Position numbers and translations under genes: made by a program
In this document: positions 41,353 through 50,100 of the stretch, one piece after another
Position numbering within the stretch: the first letter of the stretch is position 1
How the letters are laid out: each line of letters opens with the position of its first letter
NCBI RefSeq assembly: GCF_000968685.2
Contig: NZ_LAKD02000096.1
Location: forward strand, 1 to 64,000
Origin: Streptomyces antioxidans
GTDB lineage: Bacteria; Actinomycetota; Actinomycetes; Streptomycetales; Streptomycetaceae
DNA: 64,000 bases
Direction: 5' to 3'
The notes under the pieces: model-generated
Database searches by the model: none
Seen by the model: the letters and a program-made list of their open reading frames with translations, nothing else
What the model was told of the DNA's origin: nothing

Positions 41353-41727
41353 TCACACATCGAGTCGGAGGGCCACATCGCGCATCGCGGCCCGCACGGT
41401 GTTCAAATCCGCCCGCGCCCGGTCGGCCACCAGATAGAGGAAGACCCCCTGGCTGGCGCGTCGGCTGAGCGGGCGGATCACGTGGTACTCGGCGTCCAGC
41501 GTAACGACGATGTCCTCGAGCCGTTCCGGGCTGTAGCCGAGCAATTCCAGGGTGGACAGCTTGGCCCGCAGCACATCCGTGTCCCCGTAGGCCACCTTCT
41601 CCAGGTCCGGCCCCTGCGGGGTCTGGACGGCGCCCAGGGTGATCCGGCTCAGGTAGTCGACGAGCGAGGCGGCGAGTGCGCCCTCGCACGCCATCATCTC
41701 GCGCAGCGACTCCTGGATATCGGTCAT
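41353..41727 (-). CDS. Roadblock/LC7-like small protein
   Basis: 124 aa from ATG 41727 with GGAGGAC upstream. MTDIQESLREMMACEGALAASLVDY, a central VVTLDAEYHVIRPL strand and a C-terminal helix (TVRAAMRDVALRLDV) fit the roadblock fold. In actinomycetes this fold accompanies small GTPases, but none is nearby. The role is unknown. It is encoded 117 bp downstream of the large sensor phosphatase, in the opposite order of transcription to the next gene. Confidence 0.65.
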   Translation of the reverse strand: MTDIQESLREMMACEGALAASLVDYLSRITLGAVQTPQGPDLEKVAYGDTDVLRAKLSTLELLGYSPERLEDIVVTLDAEYHVIRPLSRRASQGVFLYLVADRARADLNTVRAAMRDVALRLDV

Positions 41728-41811
41728 GGCCCGTCGTCCTCCGGGACCCTGGAGGTCATGTCCACATGTTTCATCCTTGCACAGGGGCCACCGGTGCACT
41801 CCCGTGTGCGG

Positions 41812-41853
41812 CTGTCCGTGGTGGCGGGCGACCTGTCCGTGGTGGCGGGCGGC
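41812..41853. repeat. Two tandem 21-bp units in the divergent intergenic region
   Basis: Units 41812-41832 and 41833-41853 differ at one base (core CTGTCCGTGGTGGCGGGCG). They lie between the roadblock-like gene and the oxidoreductase. They may touch the promoter, but no function can be inferred. Confidence 0.8.
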
Positions 41854-41921
41854 CGATCGTCCTATCCTGCGCAGGCGTTGATCGACTTCGGATTGAATCG
41901 TTTGCTTCCGCTGGAGGACGC

Positions 41922-43322
41922 ATGACCGTCGGCAGCACCCCGTCCCGGGCCGTGGTGGTGGGCACCGGCTCCCGGGCTCAGATGTTCACCGAGGCGCTGG
42001 CCCGCCGCCCGGGGCTGAGGGTCGCCGCGCTGTGCGACCCCAACCCCGTGCGCATCGCCCACCACCAGCGGCTGCTGGAGGAGGCGGGCGAGCCGGAGGC
42101 CGCCGCCTGGAACCCGGCGGAGTTCGAGCGGCGACTGCGCGCGGACGACATCCAGGAGGTGGTGGTGACCTGTGTGGACGCGCTGCACGACGCGTACATC
42201 GTGCCCGCGCTGCGGGCCGGCTGCCGGGTGGTCACCGAGAAGCCGATGACGACCGACGCGGCCAAGTGCCGCCGCATCCTGGAGACGGTCCGGGAGACCG
42301 GCAACCAGCTGGCGGTCGCCTTCAACTACCGCTTCAACCCGGTGCACGAGGAGGTCCACCGGCAGCTTTCCGGCGGCGCCATCGGCGCGGTGGTTTCGGT
42401 GCACTTCGAGTGGCTGCTGGACACCCGGCACGGCGCCGACTACTTCCGCCGCTGGCACCGCGAGAAGGAGCGCAGCGGCGGGCTGATGGTGCACAAGTCC
42501 AGCCACCACTTCGACCTGGTCAACTGGTGGCTGGGGGCCCGGCCGGAGGAGGTGTTCGGCTACGGGCGGCTCGGCTTCTACGGCCGTGCGGCGGGCGAGC
42601 GCAACGGCTACCGGCGCGACTACGAGCGGGCGCACGGCGCCGCCGCCGCGCGGGACGACCCGTTCGCGCTCGACCTCGCCGAGAACGATGCGATGCGCTC
42701 GCTGTACCTGGACGCCGAGGGCGAGGACGGCTACCACCGCGACCGCAATGTGTTCGGCGACGGCATCACCATCGAGGACGACATGGCGCTGCTGGTCCGC
42801 TACGACACCGGCGCCACCCTGACGTACCACCTGACCGCCTACTCCCCCTGGGAGGGCTACCGGGTGATGTTCAACGGCACCCGGGGGCGACTGGAGCTGG
42901 AGGTCGAGGAGAGCGCGTGGCAGCCGCCGCTGCTGGCCACCGCCTCCGGCCGCGGCACCGTCCACGGCGACCGGGCCCTGGCCAACGCGGGCGGTCCGCG
43001 GCTGGTGCTGCGACCGCTGTGGGAGCCGCCGCGTGAGGTGGAGTTGCCGGCGTTCGACCACGCGGGACACGGCGGCGGGGACGAGCGGATGCTCGATGTG
43101 CTCTACGGCCCGGTGGCTCCGGCGGACGGATCGGCAGGTCCGGCGGACGGCCCGGTGGCTCCGGCGGCGGCCACCGAAGTGGCGGCCATGGACGCCTCGG
43201 ACGCCTCCCGCCAGCGGGCCACCGAGCAGGACGGGGCGCTCGCGCTGGTCACCGGGCTCGCCGCCAATCAGTCTTTCATCAGTGGAAGGCCGGTGGCCAC
43301 GGCGGACGTTGTGGCGCTGTGA
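41922..43322 (+). CDS. Gfo/Idh/MocA family oxidoreductase
   Basis: 466 aa. An N-terminal NAD(P)-binding Rossmann domain (AVVVGTGSRAQMFTEAL, VAALCDPNPVR) with the family motif EKPM (about 107-110), then the catalytic region HKSSHHFDLVNWWLG. It oxidises a sugar or cyclitol; the substrate is unknown. The C-terminus carries a Pro/Ala/Asp/Gly repeat (VAPADGSAGPADGPVAPA) not expected in the family. The start is ATG 41922 after CTGGAGGACG. Confidence 0.9.
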   Translation: MTVGSTPSRAVVVGTGSRAQMFTEALARRPGLRVAALCDPNPVRIAHHQRLLEEAGEPEAAAWNPAEFERRLRADDIQEVVVTCVDALHDAYIVPALRAGCRVVTEKPMTTDAAKCRRILETVRETGNQLAVAFNYRFNPVHEEVHRQLSGGAIGAVVSVHFEWLLDTRHGADYFRRWHREKERSGGLMVHKSSHHFDLVNWWLGARPEEVFGYGRLGFYGRAAGERNGYRRDYERAHGAAAARDDPFALDLAENDAMRSLYLDAEGEDGYHRDRNVFGDGITIEDDMALLVRYDTGATLTYHLTAYSPWEGYRVMFNGTRGRLELEVEESAWQPPLLATASGRGTVHGDRALANAGGPRLVLRPLWEPPREVELPAFDHAGHGGGDERMLDVLYGPVAPADGSAGPADGPVAPAAATEVAAMDASDASRQRATEQDGALALVTGLAANQSFISGRPVATADVVAL

Positions 43323-43380
43323 CCGGGGCCTTCGGGCCAACGCGGCTCGTCCCGCCCGGCGTTCGGGCAGGATGAGCCGC

Positions 43381-44088
43381 ATGGACACGGATGCGATCAC
43401 CACACCCCGGGCGCCCCTCTTCCGCAGTGCCGCCCGGCACCGCCGAAGACGGCTGCTCGGCTGGCTCGGGGCGGCCGGACTGCTCTGCGCGTGCGGTGCG
43501 CGGTCCCCGTCGGGAGTGGCCGCGGTGCCCGACGAGGACACGTCCCGCCCGGCGGCCCCCACCGCCTCGCCGCACACCACCGTGCCCACCGCCCCCGCGG
43601 CCTGCCCCGACTCGGGGGTGCTGCTGCGGGCCGCCGAGGCCGACGCGGCGATGGGGCTGCGGGTGCAGCGGATCGAGCTGGTGAACTGCGGCACGCGCGC
43701 CTACACGGTGAACGGCCATCCGTCCGTCCAGGTGCTGGACGAGGACCTGGAGCCACTGGAGGTCACGGTCAGCCACGGGGCCTCGGCCATCGCCACCCTC
43801 GACGGCTTCGAGACGGCCACCGGGCCGGTGCGGCTGAAGCCCGGTGAACGGTCGGTGGCGCGGCTGGCATGGCGGAATCTGGTGACCGATGTGACGCGCC
43901 CCGCCGCCGACGGCCGCTATCTGCGGATCGTGCCGAACGGCGAGGACAACGCCGGGGGCAACGACAGCGGCGGAGGGGCGCAGACCGTGCCCGACCATAT
44001 CGACCTGGGCACCACCGGCAAGCTGGGCGTGAGCGCCTGGGACCACCCGGCCCAGGATTCCCCGGAGAGCCCTGACGCCCGTCCGTAG
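43381..44088 (+). CDS. DUF4232 lipoprotein
   Basis: 235 aa. A basic N-terminus (RHRRRRLLGW), a hydrophobic segment and a lipobox-like LCAC near residue 36-39 indicate export and lipid attachment. After a Pro/Thr/Ser-rich linker, the DUF4232 beta-sandwich appears (LRVQRIELVNCGTRAYTVNG, VRLKPGERSVARLAW). The function is unknown. The start is ATG 43381 with AGGA at good spacing; ATG 43372 is an alternative. It lies 58 bp after the oxidoreductase and may be cotranscribed. Confidence 0.85.
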   Translation: MDTDAITTPRAPLFRSAARHRRRRLLGWLGAAGLLCACGARSPSGVAAVPDEDTSRPAAPTASPHTTVPTAPAACPDSGVLLRAAEADAAMGLRVQRIELVNCGTRAYTVNGHPSVQVLDEDLEPLEVTVSHGASAIATLDGFETATGPVRLKPGERSVARLAWRNLVTDVTRPAADGRYLRIVPNGEDNAGGNDSGGGAQTVPDHIDLGTTGKLGVSAWDHPAQDSPESPDARP

Positions 44089-44126
44089 CCACCCGCCGGT
44101 GGCGTCGCGGCCCTCGCGCGGCCCCG

Positions 44127-47100
44127 TCAGCCCGGGGCGCCCAGCCGCTCCTCCGGCCGGTCGGCCGGGTCGAGTCGCAGTTGCTGGGCGAGCGCGGCGG
44201 CCAGGGCCTCCACGGTCGGATGGCGCCAGACGAAGTTGCCCGCGAGTTTGACGCTCAGCCCCGCCTCCAGCCGCACCCGCAGCTCCATGGCGAGCAGCGA
44301 GTCGAAGCCCAGTGACGTAAGCGGGGTCCGCGGATCGAGGGTGGTGCTGCTGAGCCGCAGCACGGCCCGGATGTGCTCGGTGAGGTAGGACTCCAGCGCG
44401 GTGCGGCGGGCCGGACCGGCGGGGAGGGCGGCCAGCCTGGCGCGGATGTCATCGGTGTCCTCGCGGGTGGCCGCCGGGGTGTCATCGCCGGGGAGCAGCG
44501 GGGCGAACAGCGGGGACCGGCGGCCGGTGGCGGGGATCCAGGTGGCGGGTTCGCCGGGGATCACCCCGGTCCGTACCCGCCGATGGGCCAGCAGGGTGCC
44601 GAGCGCGCGCAGTCCCTCGTCCGTGGGGATCGTCTGGTAGCCGCGGTCGGCGAAGCCGGTGGCCACTCCGGTCTCGCCCCACGGCCCCCAGTTGACCGCG
44701 AGGGTGGGCAGGCCGCGCGCCGAGCGCCAGGCGGCGAAGCCGTCCAGCCAGGCGTTGGCTGCCGCGTAGGCGCCCTGTCCCGCGTTGCCGAGCAGGGAGG
44801 CCATCGAGGAGTACACCGCGAACCAGTCGAGCCGGTGCCCCTCGGTGGCCCGGTGCAGCTGCCACGCCCCGGTGGCCTTCGGCGCCCATACGCGGCGCAG
44901 CTGGTCCTCGCGGACGTTGGCCACGGCCGCGTCGTCGAGAACCATCGCGGAGTGGACGACGCCGTGCAGGGACGCCCCCGCGTCGGCGGTGGCGGCGGCC
45001 ACCAGCCGCTCTGCCGTGCCCGGGCGGGCGATGTCGCCGGTGACGACGGTGATCCTGGTTCCGGTGGCGGAGAGCTCGGCGAGTGTCCGCGCCGCGTCGC
45101 CGACCGGTGCGGTCCGTCCGTTGAGCACGAGGTGGCCCGCGCCCCGCCGGGCCAGCCAGCGGGCGGTGGCGAGTCCGAGGCCGCGCAGACCACCGGTGAC
45201 GATGTACGTCCCGCCGTCGCGCACCGTGCGCGGTCCGTCGGGCAGCACCGCGTCGAGCTGGCCGTCCTGCGGGATGGTCAGCACCAGTTTGCCGATGTGG
45301 CGGGCCCCGGCCATCTGCCGGAACGCGTCGGTGACTTCCGCGAGCGGATAGGTGGTGCAGCGCAGTGGCTTGAGACGGCCATCGCCGATCGCGGTGAGCA
45401 CGTCGCGCAGCATCGCCGCGTACTCCCGCGGGCGGTCCAGCTGGAGCTCCCTGAGGTCCACGGTGGCGAAGGTGATGTTGTGGCGCAGCGGGGAGAGGCC
45501 GAGCGGGGCGTCGGAGAGGATGTCGCGGACGCCGAGTTCGACGAAGCGTCCGAAGGGGCGCAGACACTCGAGACCGGCCCGGATGGCGGCCCCGGAAAGG
45601 GAGTTGAGCACCACGTCGACGCCCTCGCCCCCGGTGGACGCCATGATCTCGTCGCGGAAGTCCAGCGACCGGGAGTCCATCACCCGGGCGATGCCCGTGC
45701 CCCGCAGGAAGCGCCGCTTCTCCTCGCTGCCCGCCGTGGCCAGCACCTCGGCGCCCAGCAGCCGGGCGACCGCGATGGCGGCCAGCCCGGTGCCGCCGGT
45801 GGCGGAGTGGATCAGCACCCGCTCCCCCGCGGTCACCCGGCCGATGTGGCGCAGCGCGTACCAGGCGGTGAGGAACGCGATCGGCAGCCCGGCGGCGGTG
45901 TGCGGGTCGAGGCCGTCGGGGAGGGGCGCGGTGCGGTCGACCGGGACGACGGTGAACGAGCCGAAGGCGCCGCCGTGCACATCGGCGGCCACCACCCGGT
46001 CACCGGCGCGGAGGTGGTCAACGCCGGGTCCCACCGCGCTCACCTCGGCCGCGCATTCGAAGCCGAGCCGGTAGCGGACGTCCTCGTCGCCGTCGCCGGG
46101 GAGCAGCCCCATGGCGGTGAGGACGTCACGGAAGTTCAGGCCCGCGGCGAGCACCCGCAGTTCGACCTCACCGGGCCCTGGCGGGCGGCGCGGGGTGGTG
46201 GTGAGCTCCAGGCTGCCCAGGTCGCCGAGGCGGCCGGCGCGCAGCCGGAAGCCGTCGGTGCCGCAGCGCACGGTGCGGGCAGCGGCGGTGGTGCGCTCGG
46301 TGTCGGTGAGCGGCGCGTGGTCCAGTTCGGCGGCGTAGCGGGCCCCGTCGCGCAGCGCAATCTCGTCCTCGGGGCCGTCGGCGAGGAGTTCGGCGGCGAG
46401 GGTGTCCGCGAGCTGGTCCGGGGCGGCCGGGTCGGTGTCCACCGAGGCGGCCCGCAGCTCGGGGTGTTCCAAGGCGAGCACCCGAAGCAGTCCGCGGAGC
46501 GCGCTCTGACCGGGGTCGGCGAGGTCGCCGGGGGTCACGGCGTGGGCACCCGAGGTGGCGGCGTACAGACGGGGCGGCTCGGGGAAGCGGGCGGTAAGCA
46601 CCTGGGCGACGGCAAGCAGCCGACACGTGCGGCGCAAACCGTCCTCGGCGGACTGCGGACAACCCTCGGCAGGGTGAGCACCACCCCCGGCGGGGCGCGA
46701 ACCGTCGCCCCCGGCAGGGTGCGAGCCACCACCCCCAGCGAGCTGCGAACCACCACCCCCGGCAGGGCGCGAGCCACCACCCCCGGCACGATGCTGGCCA
46801 CCACCCTCCGCAGGATGCGAACCACCACCCCCAGCGGGGCAAGCGCCACCACCCCCAGCACGATGCTGGCCACCACCCTCCGCAGGGTGCGGGCCGCCGC
46901 CCTCTACCGGACGCGAACCACCACCCCCGGCACGATACTGGCCACCACCCTCCGCAGAATGCGAACCACCACCCCCAGCGGGGCAAGCGCCACCACCCCC
47001 GGCAGGGCGCGAACCGTCGCCCCCGGCAGGGTGCGAGCCACCACCCCCAGCGAGCTGCGAACCACCACCCCCAGCGGGGCGCGAGCCACCACCCTCCGCA

Positions 47101-50100
47101 GAATGCGAACCACCACCCCCAGCGGGGTAAGCGCCACCACCCCCGGCGGGGCGCGGGCCACCACCCCCGGCGGGATGCGAACCACTGCCCCCGGCGGGGC
47201 GCGGGCCGGATACGAGTACTACGGCGCGTGGTTGTTCCCCGGGCCGGGTGAGCTGGTTGGCGAGGGCGTCCCGGAAGGCGTCGAGCCGCTGGTCGGCCAG
47301 GGGCACGTCCCACACCCGGGCGGTGGCTCCGGCGGCGCGCAGGGCGGCGGCCACCGGGCGGGCGGTGCCGTCCGCCTCTCCGACGACCAGCCACCGCCCG
47401 GGGGCCCGGGTGGCCGGGGCCCGGGTGGCCGGGGCCCGGGTGGCCGGGGCCCGGGTGGCCGGGGCCCGGGTGGCCGGGGCCCGGGTGGCCGGGGCCCGGG
47501 TGGCCGGGGCCCGGGTGGCCGGGGGCCGGGCGGCGCGCCGCCAGCCGACCTCCAGGAACCACTGGTCGACCTCGGTCGCGCGCTCCGCGGCCCGGTGGAC
47601 GATGCGCAGCCCGTCAATGGCCAGGACCGGTCGGCCGTCCGCGTCGAGCAGGCGGACATGGCCGACGGTGGCTCCGGGGGTGGTCTCGGCGAGCCGGGCG
47701 TGGCAGTAGACGGCGCTCTGGGGGTCGCCGAGGACACGTACGCAACGCATCCGCGCGGGCAGCAGCAGCCGCCGGTCGCCCTCGTCGAGCAGTCCGGCGA
47801 TGAGGAGTTGGGCGCACAGGTCGACCAGGACGGGGTGGACACGCAGCCCGTGTCCGGGCTCGCGGGCGGCCTCGGGGATCGCTACCCGGGCCCAGAAGCT
47901 GTTGCCGTGGCGCGAGGCGGAGACCTCGGTGAGGCCCTGGAACGCCGCTCCGTGTGTCACGCCCCGGGCCCGCAGGTTGGCGTACAGCGCCTCGGTCTCG
48001 ATGGGCGCGGGATGGCGCAGGGCGAGGGTACGGACGGAGGCGGCGCGGGACCGTGGTGGTACGGCGAGTCTGCGGAGCACCGCGGTGGCCTGCCGCACCC
48101 AGGCGCCGTCCTCGTCGCGTCCGTGGATCTCGCATTCGGCGCGGTCGGCGGCGGCGACGGTCACCGTGGTGGACAGGTCGGTGTGGTCGGCGAGCCGCAG
48201 CAGTTCACGGAGGCGCAGATCGGTGACCTCGACCTCCTCGGGCCCGGCGCCGAACACCTCGCAGGCGGCGGTGAGCGCGAGGGCGTAGGAGGCCGCGCCG
48301 GGCAGTACGGGGGCGCCGTGCACCCGGTGGTCGTCGAGCCAGGGCAGGGCCGCGGTGCCGGTGCGGGCGCGCCAGGAGTGGCGGACGGGTTCGCCGGGTA
48401 CTTCGAGGTGGGCGCCGGGCAGCGTACCGGCCGGGGCCGCGCCGGTGGCTGCGGGGGGCGGGGCGTCGGCCCAGTGGCGGGTGCGGTCGAAGGTGATGGG
48501 CGGTACGTCGGCGAGCGCGCCGTCCGTGTACAGCACGGACCAGTCGACGGGGACGCCCGCGCAGTGCAGCGCGGCCAGCTGGGTCCGGAAGGTGGTCGGC
48601 TCGTCCTCCTCGCGGCGGAGGGTGGGCAGGACGACGGGGTCCTCCACCAGTCCGGCGAGACCGGCCAGGACGGGGTGGGTGATGACCGGGTGGGGCGAGA
48701 TCTCGACGTACACCAGGTGGCGGTCGGCCGCCGCGGCGGCGACGGCCGCGGAGAACCGGACCGGGTGGCGCAGATTGGCGCACCAGTAATCGGCGTCGAA
48801 GGCGGGCGTGGTGTGCGGATCGTCCAGGACGGTGGTGTAGAAGGGCACCTCAGGGCGGCGGGGTTCGAGGTCGGCGAGGGCGGTGCGCAGATCGGCCAGG
48901 AGCGGGTCCACCTGGGGCGAGTGGGAGGCGACGTCCACGGCGATCAGCGCGGCGGGGACGGAGCGGGCCTGCCATCCGGCGACGAGCCGTTCGACCTGTG
49001 CGGTGTCCCCGGCCACCACGGTGGAGCCGGGTGCGGCCATGACGGCCACGGTGACGGCTTCGGCGCCGCCGCCGCTGTCGCTGTCGAGTTCGGCCCGTAC
49101 CTCGTCGGCGCCGAGGCCGACCGTGGCCATGGCGCCGTCTCCGGCGACGCGGGTGAGCAGCGCGGAGCGGCGGCAGATCACCTTGGCCCCGTCGGCGAGG
49201 GAGAGCGCCCCGGCCACCACGGCGGCGGCGACCTCGCCCATGGAGTGGCCGATGACCCCGGCGGGCTCCACTCCGTGGGCGCGCCAGGTGGCGGCGAGCG
49301 CGGTCTGGAGGGCGAACAGCACGGGCTGCACCCGTTCGCAGCCGGTCACCGGAGCACCGCGGCGGACGATGTCGAGCACCGAGAATCCCGACTCTGCGGC
49401 GATGGGGGCGTCGGCCTCGGCGAGCGCTTCGGCGAAGGCCGGTTCGGTCGCCAGCAGCTGCCGCCCCATGCCGGGCCACTGGGAGCCCTGTCCGGAGAAC
49501 ACCCAGATCGGCCGGCGGGAGACCGCGGCGCCCACGGCGCCGGTGACGACGGCGGGGTGGGCCCGGCCGTCGGCGAACGCCCGCAGGGCGCTCACGAGTT
49601 CGGCGCGCGAGGCGGTGGTGACGCCGAGCCGCCCGCGTCCGGCGGCATGGCGCAGCGCCAGGGTGTGGGCGATGTCGGGCAGCGGGGTGTCCGCGCCGTC
49701 GCCCTCCAGCCAGTCCGCGATCCTGCGGGCGGCGCCGGGCAGCACCGCCGGGGAGCCCGCGGGGATGAGGAACACCTGGGGTACGGCGCGGGCGGCGGGC
49801 CGGGGCCGTGGCGGGGCGGCGCGGGGGACGGGTGCAGGTGGTTGTTCCAGGACCACATGGGCGTTGGTCCCGGAGAAGCCGAAGGAGGACACCGCGGCCA
49901 GCCGGGGGCCGGTGCGCACCGGCCAGGGGGTGAGCTCGCGGGGGATGAAGAGGCGCGTTCCCTCGGCGGAGATGGCGGGGTTCCACCGGGTGAAGTGGAG
50001 ATTGGGCGGGATGTGGCCACGGCCCAGGCACAGCACGGCCTTGATCAGCCCGGTGACACCGGCGGCGGGCTCCAGATGGCCCAGGTTGGTCTTGACCGAG

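Noticed and set aside
44089..44126. Possible hairpin (CCAC..GGTGG) between the DUF4232 gene and the PKS
   Set aside because: The stem is too short to call a terminator with confidence.
46663..47213. CRISPR-like appearance of regular repeats
   Set aside because: Units are contiguous with no unique spacers, encode octapeptides in frame, and no cas genes are present.
46168..47562. Alternative minus-strand frame through the repeats (GPGHPGP repeats)
   Set aside because: A shifted frame of the same repeats; only the PKS frame continues into intact ER and DH motifs.
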